From the NCBI RefSeq assembly GCF_016863495.1, contig NZ_BOOZ01000014.1, positions 186,001 to 250,000 of the forward strand: a stretch of 64,000 nt of DNA, given 5' to 3'. The notes under the pieces were generated by a model, which saw only the letters and a program-made list of their open reading frames with translations, made no database searches and was not told where the DNA came from. The DNA comes from Micromonospora andamanensis. GTDB taxonomy: Bacteria; Actinomycetota; Actinomycetes; Mycobacteriales; Micromonosporaceae. Below are positions 51,558-59,231 of the stretch, piece after piece (position 1 is the stretch's first letter; each line of letters starts with the position of its first letter). The position numbers were made by a program, and so were the translations under genes.

Positions 51558-52152
51558 CGGCGTCCTCCGTGTCGGCGTGCAGGTAGACGTTGCCGACCAC
51601 CTCGGCGAGGTGCAGGTCGCCGGCGGGTCCGTCGGCGAGGAAACCGCTGGCGCCGAGCAACCGCAGCAGGTCCCGGCCGATGTCGACAAGCCGCAGGTGA
51701 CTGCGCCAACGGGCGTCCCGGCCGGCGTGCCGACGCGCCTCGGGAACGGCGGTGTCCTCGGCCAGCCGCAGCGCGATGTCGGCCAGTTGTCCGGCCACGA
51801 GTTGCTTGGCCAGCAGCGTGGTGCTCCCTGAGGTGCGTCCTTCGAGGTGACGCAACGTGTGGGTGAGGGTGGCGTCGAGCAGTTCGCGGTGCGCCGTCAA
51901 CAGGGCCACCGCGAAGCGGTCGGCGGCCGGCCCTTCGCCGAAGGCGGACTCGGGGGTGGCCTCGGCGACGGCGAGGCCGAAGCGGGTGAGCGGCCCGGCC
52001 GGCGCGTCGGGCAGCGCCACCGTGGAGGCGAGAACATGGCCGGTGGGAGACGCGACCAGCCGGCCGGGTGCCACCCGACCGTGCAGCGTGTCCAGGACGA
52101 GGGGGTAGGGCGTCCCCGCCGACTGCGGCGACGCGGGAGGTGCGGGTTTCAT
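51550..52152 (-). CDS. orphan acyl-CoA dehydrogenase-like helical domain
   Basis: This 200-aa protein corresponds in pattern to the C-terminal helical half of acyl-CoA dehydrogenases (DRFAVALLTAHRELLDATLTHTLRHLEGR, LLAKQLVAGQLADIALRLAEDTAVPEA, LHLAEVVGNVYLHADTEDADE). It lacks the flavin-binding N-terminal half and the usual TxFEG catalytic loop. It overlaps both neighbours. A partner subunit for the 410-aa dehydrogenase is the likeliest role; a decayed enzyme is the alternative. Confidence 0.65.
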   Translation of the reverse strand: MKPAPPASPQSAGTPYPLVLDTLHGRVAPGRLVASPTGHVLASTVALPDAPAGPLTRFGLAVAEATPESAFGEGPAADRFAVALLTAHRELLDATLTHTLRHLEGRTSGSTTLLAKQLVAGQLADIALRLAEDTAVPEARRHAGRDARWRSHLRLVDIGRDLLRLLGASGFLADGPAGDLHLAEVVGNVYLHADTEDADE

Positions 52153-52997
52153 GGTCGGGTCTCCCTGCGCTCGGGCGCGCCGGCGTTGGACAGGACGGCG
52201 AGCTGGCTGCGTCCGGTCCGCGGATCGGTGTCACAGAGGACGAGGTTGGCGTAGCGGGTGGCCCATTGCTCGTGGTGACGGGCCAGGTCCAGCCAGACGC
52301 TTGTGCAGTAGCCGCCGGGCTGGCAGCGGTGCACCGGCAGATCGACGCCGCTGAGCTGATCGTCCGCTGGCCACGGGCCGGCGACCAGCAGCGTCGGCCC
52401 CGGCGGCAGCGCCGTGCGGTGGCCGGCCAGCAGATCACCCAGCGGTACGTCCGCGCCGGCCGCCCGGCTTGCGGTGAAGCGGAAACCGGATCGGGAGTCG
52501 GTGTCGAAGTAGAGCAGGACGCCACTGTCCAGCAGGGGGGTGTCGTGCACCAGCGGATCCCGGTACGGCAGCGTGGTCTGTTCGCAGACGAACAGGGCCA
52601 GGCTGGACTTCTTGCCGGACCGGGTGTACGCGTCGGCGACGCGCAACGCGGTGAACGGCGCCTGCAGGCCCTGCTCGGAGACGGCGAAGCTGTGGCTGCG
52701 CCCGCCGAACAGGGCGTTGAGCCGCGTGGTGACGGTCTTGAGGGGATATCGGTCGGGCAGGCCGTAGGCCAGGATCAACAGGTCCGGCGGCCCGAACGGA
52801 CTCGGGCGCCGGTCCATCAGTTCCTCGGCCAGTTCGCGGAACCCGATGTTCCGGGACTGCTTCATCAGGTCCTCGTCGACCTCGATGCCGTACGGCGCGA
52901 GCAGGTCCCGGTGGTAGGCCAGCAGAGCCTCGTCGGGTTCGTAGGGGAGGTCGTCGGGGCGTACGAGCGCTGCCGCGCCGCGCAGGGTCAGGGACAT
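52149..52997 (-). CDS. thiolase-fold KAS III-like protein lacking the usual catalytic Cys
   Basis: This 282-aa protein has KAS III layout: DLLILAYGLPDRYP, RSHSFAVSEQGLQAPFTALRVADAYTRSG, SSLALFVCEQTTLPY. The nucleophile position, normally A-C-S-G, reads SEQGLQAP, so no Cys is present. The C-terminal His/Asn part is replaced by GGYCTSVWLDLARHHEQWATRYANLVLCD. It may be a scaffold or decoy partner of the active KAS III at 56169, or an acyltransferase using other residues. ATG 52997 follows GAGG by eight bases. Confidence 0.65.
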   Translation of the reverse strand: MSLTLRGAAALVRPDDLPYEPDEALLAYHRDLLAPYGIEVDEDLMKQSRNIGFRELAEELMDRRPSPFGPPDLLILAYGLPDRYPLKTVTTRLNALFGGRSHSFAVSEQGLQAPFTALRVADAYTRSGKKSSLALFVCEQTTLPYRDPLVHDTPLLDSGVLLYFDTDSRSGFRFTASRAAGADVPLGDLLAGHRTALPPGPTLLVAGPWPADDQLSGVDLPVHRCQPGGYCTSVWLDLARHHEQWATRYANLVLCDTDPRTGRSQLAVLSNAGAPERRETRP

Positions 52998-53034
52998 GAC
53001 CACGTCCTCGGTGATGGGGCGGTGGGCGCGGCGG

Positions 53035-53292
53035 TCAGGAACTCACCTTCCGCGCACGCTCCAGGAAGTCCGTCAGGGTGCCCACCGTGCGGAAGTCGTC
53101 CATGTCCAGGTTCTCGGGATCCACCTCGATGCCGATGTTGTCCTCCAGCGCCATGAGCAGTTCGAGAATGGCGGTGGAGTCCAGGTGCATGTCCTCGAAG
53201 AGCCGGGTTCCCTCGGCGAGCGGACCGAAGTCGCGCATCAGCACCTCGGTCAGCGCGGCCCGGATGTTCTCGACGATCTCGTGGCGTTCCAT
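53035..53292 (-). CDS. discrete acyl carrier protein
   Basis: This 85-aa acidic four-helix protein has the phosphopantetheine site HLDSTAILELL, with S39 where most carriers have DSL. ATG 53292 is followed at the other end by a 37-bp gap to the KAS III-like gene. It is the carrier on which the ATP-grasp, decarboxylase, dehydrogenase and KAS III proteins of this operon are expected to act. Confidence 0.92.
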   Translation of the reverse strand: MERHEIVENIRAALTEVLMRDFGPLAEGTRLFEDMHLDSTAILELLMALEDNIGIEVDPENLDMDDFRTVGTLTDFLERARKVSS

Positions 53293-53310
53293 GTTTCTTC
53301 CTCTCGGGAT

Positions 53311-53330
53311 ACCCGGTCCGCGGACCGGGT
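53311..53330. promoter_or_regulatory. 20-bp perfect palindrome inside the operon
   Basis: ACCCGGTCCGCGGACCGGGT reads the same on both strands. It lies in the only long gap (92 bp) of the operon, between the decarboxylase stop and the ACP start, and 18 bp before the ACP ATG. It could be an operator for an internal ACP promoter or a transcript-processing hairpin. Confidence 0.5.
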
Positions 53331-53384
53331 GACGCGGGACTGCTGGGGTCGGCGGCGGTCACCCCGACGACTGTGGGACGGGGC

Positions 53385-54773
53385 TCAGGTCGCTGCCCGT
53401 CCGGCGGGCACCGGCGCGGACGACGGCTCCGGTGGGGCAGCGGCTGACGGTGGGCCCGGCGGCGACGCGCTCGCGACGGGTGCGGCCGGCACGACGAGGT
53501 GCTGCGGCCGGAGCAGGTCCTCGACGGTGTCCGCGCGGCGGACCAGGTGCGCCACGCCGTCGAGGACGAGCACCTCCGACGGGTGACCGTGGCTGAGAAA
53601 GAGCACCGGAGACGCGCTCGGCCCGTAGGCGCCGGAGCGCTCGACACCGATCAGGTCGCCCGGGCGGACCTCGGGCAGCGGCACCTTCTTGCCGATGACG
53701 TCGTTGGGGGTGCAGAGCGGACCGGTGACTGTGTAGTCGCGCGCCGGCGGGTCGGCGGGACGGCTCAGCGACCGGATGGGGAAGTTCCGCTTGACGAAGC
53801 TGCCGATGCCCACCGCCGCCATGTGGTGGTTGGTGCCGCCGTCGGCGACGACGAACCACTCGCCGCGCGACGCCTTGACGTAGCGTGCCCGGACCACGTA
53901 GGTCCCCGCCCAGCCGACCAGATAGCGGCCCAGTTCGGTGATGACCCGGGTGTCGGGGTGTTCGTCGCGGAATCGCGCCACGGCGCAGTTGACACCCTCG
54001 GCCACCGCCTCGATGTCGAGAGGGGACTCGTTGTCGAAGTAGGGGACGCCGAAACCGCCACCGACGTCGACGACGTCCAGCGGCAGGTCCAGCGCGGTGG
54101 CGAGCTCCGCCGCCGCAGTGAGCACGCTGCTGGTGTTGTGCGCGATGTCAGCGGCGTCGAGGATGCGGGTACCCATGTAGGCGTGCAGACCGATCACCCG
54201 TACGTGGCGCAGCGCGCGCAGGGTCGAGCCGGCCTCGGCGACACGTTCCTGGTCGATGCCGAACTGCCGGGGCTTGCCTCCCATGGCCAGCCGGGAGCCC
54301 TTGGTGGCGAACGACGGGTTGACCCGCAACATGACCCGCACCGGCTCTCCGGGGGCGTCGGGCTGCGCCGCCGCCATCGCGTCGATGGTGCTGACCTCCT
54401 CGAGCGACTCGCACACGATCGCGCCGATGCGCTGCTCGATACAGGCGGCCAACTCCGCCGCCGACTTGCCGGGGCCGAGGAAGATGATGTCCCGCGCCGG
54501 CACCCCGGCCCGGCGGGCTGTCACCAGTTCGGCCAGGGACGACACCTCGGCGCCGGCGCCCAGGGAGTGCAGCAACGCACAAACGCTGATGTTGGGGTTG
54601 GCCTTCAGCGAGTAGTAGATCTCGACCGACGGGTCGAGCAGATCCCGCAGCTGTCGGTACGTCTCGCGGATGACCTGACCGTCGTAGAGGTACAGCGGCG
54701 TGCCGTACCGCTCGGCCAGCTCGGCGACGGGCAGGCCCTGGACGGTGTGGCCTTCGACGGCCGCTTCAGGCAT
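53385..54773 (-). CDS. fold-type III PLP-dependent decarboxylase (DapDC/BtrK-like)
   Basis: This 462-aa enzyme has the PLP lysine K57 in YYSLKANPN, the HAYMGTRI strand motif, the glycine loop DVVDVGGGFGVPYF, the cofactor-site ITELGRYLVGWAG and the C-terminal catalytic CTPNDVIG and RSGAYG motifs. Homologues decarboxylate diaminopimelate, ornithine or, as BtrK, a glutamyl-ACP. Next to an ATP-grasp ligase and an ACP, the carrier-bound role is the best inference. The last 40 residues are a Pro/Ala-rich tail. Its start overlaps the ATP-grasp stop by 8 bp. Confidence 0.9.
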   Translation of the reverse strand: MPEAAVEGHTVQGLPVAELAERYGTPLYLYDGQVIRETYRQLRDLLDPSVEIYYSLKANPNISVCALLHSLGAGAEVSSLAELVTARRAGVPARDIIFLGPGKSAAELAACIEQRIGAIVCESLEEVSTIDAMAAAQPDAPGEPVRVMLRVNPSFATKGSRLAMGGKPRQFGIDQERVAEAGSTLRALRHVRVIGLHAYMGTRILDAADIAHNTSSVLTAAAELATALDLPLDVVDVGGGFGVPYFDNESPLDIEAVAEGVNCAVARFRDEHPDTRVITELGRYLVGWAGTYVVRARYVKASRGEWFVVADGGTNHHMAAVGIGSFVKRNFPIRSLSRPADPPARDYTVTGPLCTPNDVIGKKVPLPEVRPGDLIGVERSGAYGPSASPVLFLSHGHPSEVLVLDGVAHLVRRADTVEDLLRPQHLVVPAAPVASASPPGPPSAAAPPEPSSAPVPAGRAAT

Positions 54774-56157
54774 GGCTCTCCTCCGCAACGGACAAGGTGG
54801 TGACGGCGGCCCGGACCGCGCGGTCAAGGTCATCGAGCCGGTCCCGGTCAGCGGCGACCAGCAGGGCGTACAGCCGGCCGTCGAACGGCTCCGGTGGGCC
54901 ACCGGCGCCGACGGGCAGCAGCGCGTTGGCGGTGACTGTGGCGAAGCAGGTGACCAGCACCCGCTCTGTGTCCCGCGCGGTGGCCACCGTGGCCAGTGCC
55001 CGACGTACGGCGTCGAACTCCAGGGACGCGGCGAGCCGCAGGGGATAGTGCCGGGCCAGCGCGACGGTCCCGGGCGGCTGGCACAGCTCGGTGACCCCGC
55101 CCTGGTACGTCGACATGTTCAGCCGGGCATTGATCTCCAGCACCGGGTAGACCGTCTCGTCGGCGCCGACGATGGCGTCGACACCCACCACGCCGTGGTA
55201 GCCGTCGGCGTACAGGCGGTCCGCGACCGCACCGGCGGCGTACTCGATCTGCCGGTACTGCCCATCGCTCAGCTCCGCCGGCATGAGATGGCCCTGGTGC
55301 ACACCCTGCGCGGTCAGCGCCTGCTTGACGAAGTCGAGTTCGGCCCGCCCGTCCCGCGCGATGGTGATCTGGTAGTTGAGGTCACACCGCTTGGGCAGCC
55401 ATTCCTCGACCACCACGTGTATCCGGTCGTCGCCGGTGCGCGCGGCCCGACGGTCCACCATGCGCAGCAACTGCGCCGCCCGCCCGGGGTTCTCCAGCAC
55501 CAGCAGACCCTTGCCGGAGACGCCGTAGGCGTCCTTGACGACGAGTGGTTCGCCCGACTCCAGCCGGCGCCGGTGGTGGGTCAGCACCTCGGCCAGTTCC
55601 TGCCGGGTCTCGCAGCAGACTCCGGGTACCGGTCGCAGGCCGGCCGCCTCGGCCAGCCGCCGACCGTAGATCTTGCTGTTGACCCGCTCTACCACCGCCG
55701 CGGCCGGGGTGGCCAGTGTGAGGCCGCTGCGCCGGGCCAACTCCTCCTCGTCGGCGGTGGTACCCATCGGCAGCAGGTGGGCACCTGCCGCACCGAGCTG
55801 GCGCAGCCGATCGAGCAGGACCGGTGAGTCCAGCGCGTTCGCGGTGGTGGAGCGCTCGGGCCGGCAGTTCTCGGGCACCAGCATGGTGGGCAACGCCAGG
55901 CCCTGCCGCGTCAGGTAGTCCCGGTAGTCCGGGTCGAGTGGGCGGCTGAGCAGAATCGCGTCGCCCGCGCCGGCGAGCAGCACGCCCAGCTCCTCCATCG
56001 CGGCGACCACCGGGCGGGTGGCACCCGATGGTACGGGCAGTCCCACGTGGTCGCGGGCCCATTGGGCCTCGGCCTCGAAGTTGCACAGCAGTACCAGCGG
56101 TGTATCGGCAGAACCCGTCAGGGCGCGCTTCAGCTTGCGTAGGTATCCGGTGGACAT
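54766..56157 (-). CDS. ATP-grasp ligase (putative amino acid:ACP ligase)
   Basis: This 463-aa protein has an N-terminal pre-ATP domain (TPLVLLCNFEAEAQWARDHVG), the entry RVNSKIYGRRLAEAAGLRPVPG, the ATP-grasp small domain LVVKDAYGVSGKGLLVLENPG, VVVEEWLPKRCDLNYQITI and the metal-binding end GVVGVDAIVGADETVYPVLEINARLNMSTYQGG. The fold joins a carboxylate to an amine or thiol through an acyl phosphate. Placed with a decarboxylase and an ACP, it may load an acidic amino acid on the carrier, as BtrJ does. ATG 56157 follows AGGGAG by seven bases. Confidence 0.87.
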   Translation of the reverse strand: MSTGYLRKLKRALTGSADTPLVLLCNFEAEAQWARDHVGLPVPSGATRPVVAAMEELGVLLAGAGDAILLSRPLDPDYRDYLTRQGLALPTMLVPENCRPERSTTANALDSPVLLDRLRQLGAAGAHLLPMGTTADEEELARRSGLTLATPAAAVVERVNSKIYGRRLAEAAGLRPVPGVCCETRQELAEVLTHHRRRLESGEPLVVKDAYGVSGKGLLVLENPGRAAQLLRMVDRRAARTGDDRIHVVVEEWLPKRCDLNYQITIARDGRAELDFVKQALTAQGVHQGHLMPAELSDGQYRQIEYAAGAVADRLYADGYHGVVGVDAIVGADETVYPVLEINARLNMSTYQGGVTELCQPPGTVALARHYPLRLAASLEFDAVRRALATVATARDTERVLVTCFATVTANALLPVGAGGPPEPFDGRLYALLVAADRDRLDDLDRAVRAAVTTLSVAEESHA

Positions 56158-56168
56158 GTTCGGCTCCC

Positions 56169-57128
56169 TCAGCACTCGACGACCATGGCGGAATAGGTGG
56201 CGCCCAGGCCGACGGCGGTGACCAGGTAACGGCCTCCCGCGACAAGCGCGCCACGGTCGGCGAGCGTCGCGAGGTTGAGGAAGGGGTCCGCGCAGGAGCA
56301 GTGCGAGTACTCGCCGACGTTGTCCAGGAAGACCCGGTCCCGGTCCAGCCCCAGGGTGGCGCAGATGGTGATCCAGGAGGAGATGTTGACGTTGTGCGGG
56401 ATGACCATGGTGATGTCGGCCAGGTCCAGCCCGGCGTCGTCAAGCGCCTCCCGGATCACCTCGGCCAGGTGGGTGTGGTAGGTGCTGCCGAAGCGGTGCA
56501 GTGCCTCCCCGGCGAGTTGGTACCCGTCGAAGAACTCGCCCACCGTGCGGGAGGCATACGACAGCACCCGGGTGCCCGCACCGCCGAGTCCGATCAGGCA
56601 GGCGGAGGACGCCTCGCCGATGATCGAGGTGTTCCAGAGCACCTGGATCGCCCTGGTGAACGGCTGTTCGCCGGTGAGCACCAGCGCGAGGGCGGTGGGA
56701 TCCCCGTCGGCGCGCAACAGCTCGCCGGCGATCTCGACGGCGAGCAGGCCGCTGGCGCAGGCGTGTTGGGTCACCGCGAACGCTTCGGCGTTGGTGAGGC
56801 CGAGGCGCTCACGCAGCGTGTCGGCCGCGACCAGGGTGGTCGGGGTGAGGTCCTGCGCGGTGTGCGCGAAGATCAGGTAACTGATGCGGTCGCGCTCCTC
56901 GACTGTGGACAGCAGGGCCTTGGCCGGCGGGCAGACCAGGTCGAAGAGCCCGAGTTCGGGGTCGATGCGCAACCGGTCCAGCCCGCGGATGCGGCGGAAC
57001 AGCCGGGTCTGGTAGCGGTTCAGGCCCAGCCCTGCCGCGATCTCCTCCACGGTGACCGAGCGCTCCGGTGCGTACGCCTCCATCCGGCGCAGCACGACAT
57101 CGGACCGGTTCGGTGCCAGCGTGGTCAT
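56169..57128 (-). CDS. KAS III-type ketosynthase/acyltransferase
   Basis: This 319-aa thiolase-fold enzyme has the nucleophile C124 in TQHACASGLLA and H245 in VIPHNVNIS. The third loop, usually GNTSAAS with catalytic Asn, reads EYSHCSCADPF, so the Asn is not evident. That departure occurs in KAS III relatives that transfer acyl groups to O or N instead of condensing. It is the first gene of the ten-gene minus operon, 69 bp from a LuxR-box-like palindrome. Confidence 0.87.
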   Translation of the reverse strand: MTTLAPNRSDVVLRRMEAYAPERSVTVEEIAAGLGLNRYQTRLFRRIRGLDRLRIDPELGLFDLVCPPAKALLSTVEERDRISYLIFAHTAQDLTPTTLVAADTLRERLGLTNAEAFAVTQHACASGLLAVEIAGELLRADGDPTALALVLTGEQPFTRAIQVLWNTSIIGEASSACLIGLGGAGTRVLSYASRTVGEFFDGYQLAGEALHRFGSTYHTHLAEVIREALDDAGLDLADITMVIPHNVNISSWITICATLGLDRDRVFLDNVGEYSHCSCADPFLNLATLADRGALVAGGRYLVTAVGLGATYSAMVVEC

Positions 57129-57197
57129 AGGGCAATCCTCCGGTCATTTATTGATCGTCAGACGCCACTACGTTAGGAGCCGGTAACCGGGCGAGCA

Positions 57198-57213
57198 ATG
57201 GGGGAATCCCCAG
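57198..57213. promoter_or_regulatory. LuxR-type box A
   Basis: ATGGGGGAATCCCCAG fits 14 of 16 positions of the CTVGGGAWWTCCCBAG consensus I recall for PimM-like LuxR regulators. It lies 69 bp upstream of the KAS III ATG at 57128. Confidence 0.55.
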
Positions 57214-57372
57214 TATCCCGGGGACCCAAGAAGACCGGATAAAAGAGACGTTGCCGATTGTAATCCAGAGCAGACAATTCACTCGCTTTGCCGACCATTC
57301 ATCGCCAAACCCCTGGCAATTCGTACCGAACGGGACGTACGGACCGCGTTCGCGCCCCGCGCCCGGCCAACA

Positions 57373-57388
57373 ATGGGGTTTTCCCGAC
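57373..57388. promoter_or_regulatory. LuxR-type box B
   Basis: ATGGGGTTTTCCCGAC is the second copy, matching 13 of 16 consensus positions and preceded by the same CA as box A (CAATGGGG). It lies 70 bp upstream of the condensation-protein ATG at 57459. Apart from the two boxes, the 330-bp divergent region 57129-57458 is AT-richer sequence with no gene. Confidence 0.55.
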
Positions 57389-57458
57389 TACCTACGACGG
57401 AGCCGCGCGGGCGAGGGTGGGCGACAGCCACGCCGATCGCCGACGAACGGGAGACCCG

Positions 57459-59231
57459 ATGTCCAGTCCCATGCTGGCCGACCGGATGAAGATCGCATTC
57501 GAGGGCCTCCGGGCTGGCGAAGGACCCCTCACCTGCGGCCAGACCAACACCTGGCAGTGGATGCGAACAGACGTGTCCAATCCGATGGCTACTCTGCAAT
57601 GGAAGCTGCCACTGCCGGCCGACACCCCCGTCGCGGACGTGGTGGAGGCCTTCGCGATCCTGCTCGGCCGGCACGAGTCGTTGCGTACCACCTTTCACGA
57701 GCACGACGGGGAGATGCGTCAACGGATCCTGCGTAGCGGGGTCCTCGCGGCCGAAATTCACCAGGTAGACGCATCCGCCGACACGGAACTGACATCCCGG
57801 CGGATGATCGACCAGCTCCGCCAGAAACCGTTCGACTTGGTCAAGGAATTACCGGTACGCCTGGCCATCGCAACGGTTGAGGATAAAGCACTGGCAGCGG
57901 TTACCGTCTATTCACACATGGCGGTCGACTATGGAAGTATGGCCATTCTTGGTCGGGAGTTCGCCGAGCTGATCGGCGCCGCCGGCAGCCGGGCTGTCGG
58001 GGCCGCTCGGCACCAGCCGCTCGACCAGGCGGTGGAGGAGGCCTCGCCGCGCGGGCGGCGACGAACCGCTGCGGCCCTGCGGTACTGGACCCAACACCTG
58101 CGCCAGATACCCCAGTGCCTGATGGCGTTGCCGCCGGTCGGCCACGGCGACGGCCCGACCAGCGCCGCCCTGCGCTCCTCGTCCGCCACCGCCGCCCTCG
58201 ACCGGATCGCCGCCCGGACACAGGCCGGTCCGGCGGCCGCCGTGCTGGCCGCGTTCTCCGCCGTGGTGTCGGTGCGAGTCGGCCAGTCCCGCTGCGTGTT
58301 CGCCTCATTGTCGAGCAACCGGTTCACCTCCCGGCTGCGCGACTACGTCGGCACACTGGCCCAGGACGGCCTCGTGGTGGTCGACGTGACCGGACCGACC
58401 TTCGATGACCTGGTACGACGCACCAGTGCGGCCATGCTGCGAGCCAACCGCAGCAGCATCTTCGACGTGACCGAACTGGTCACCCATGCCGTCAAGATCA
58501 ACGACGAGCAGGGCATGGACTTCAGCCGCGACTGCGTCTTCAACAACATCAGCGCCCACCTGCCCTCGGGTACCGGCGAGACGACAAATGTCCAGTTGCC
58601 CCCGTTGGATCCCCCCGATCTGCGCTGGTCGCCCACGGCGGGGGCCGCCGAGCACAGCACTCTCACCTGGATGCCGGCGCCACCCTTTCCCAACCGCCTG
58701 GTGCTCCAGCTGATCGCCGCCCAGCCGGCTCTGGTGGTCGGCCTGAGTACCGGTGACAGCCGCCACGTGCCCCAGCCCGAGATCGCCGGACTGCTGCGGG
58801 GAATGGAAGCCGTCCTCGTCGCCGCCGGTGCCGGGCCGCTGCGCCTGGCGGACGTGCCTGACCTCAGCGGACTGACCCCGGTGCCCCGCGACAGCGACTG
58901 GGTGCGGGTGGGGGTCAGCTGGGTGCAGCTCAGTGAGGTTCAGACCCTGCTGCGCGAGGCGCTCGGCACCCCGGCGTACGCGACGGCCGAACCAGACGGT
59001 GACGGCCACCGGCTGACCGCGCACCTGCTCGCCACCGACAGCGTCCGGACCCCGCGCCAGGCGCACACGGCGTGCATGGCCCACCTCGGTGGCCGGTACG
59101 CCGTGGCCGCCCCGCACCACTACGTCCTGCACGACTCGGCTCCGACCGACGTCACCGACCTGGCGGCCTGGCGTTCCCGGCCAGTGCTGGCCCGCGGTGC
59201 CGGCCGCGCATCCACGGAGGACCACCGATGA
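57459..59231 (+). CDS. stand-alone condensation-domain-like protein
   Basis: This 590-aa protein has NRPS condensation-domain features: PLTCGQTNTWQWM near residue 23 (C1-like), RHESLRTTFHEHDGE (C2), the active-site motif YSHMAVDYGSM with H153 and D157 (HxxxD kept, first His replaced by Ser, final Gly by Tyr), and YVGTLAQDGLVVVDV (C5-like). There is no adenylation or carrier domain. A C-terminal extension after about residue 440 is shared with the next gene. It probably forms an amide or ester from ACP-bound acyl groups. ATG 57459 has GGGAG upstream. Confidence 0.83.
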   Translation: MSSPMLADRMKIAFEGLRAGEGPLTCGQTNTWQWMRTDVSNPMATLQWKLPLPADTPVADVVEAFAILLGRHESLRTTFHEHDGEMRQRILRSGVLAAEIHQVDASADTELTSRRMIDQLRQKPFDLVKELPVRLAIATVEDKALAAVTVYSHMAVDYGSMAILGREFAELIGAAGSRAVGAARHQPLDQAVEEASPRGRRRTAAALRYWTQHLRQIPQCLMALPPVGHGDGPTSAALRSSSATAALDRIAARTQAGPAAAVLAAFSAVVSVRVGQSRCVFASLSSNRFTSRLRDYVGTLAQDGLVVVDVTGPTFDDLVRRTSAAMLRANRSSIFDVTELVTHAVKINDEQGMDFSRDCVFNNISAHLPSGTGETTNVQLPPLDPPDLRWSPTAGAAEHSTLTWMPAPPFPNRLVLQLIAAQPALVVGLSTGDSRHVPQPEIAGLLRGMEAVLVAAGAGPLRLADVPDLSGLTPVPRDSDWVRVGVSWVQLSEVQTLLREALGTPAYATAEPDGDGHRLTAHLLATDSVRTPRQAHTACMAHLGGRYAVAAPHHYVLHDSAPTDVTDLAAWRSRPVLARGAGRASTEDHR

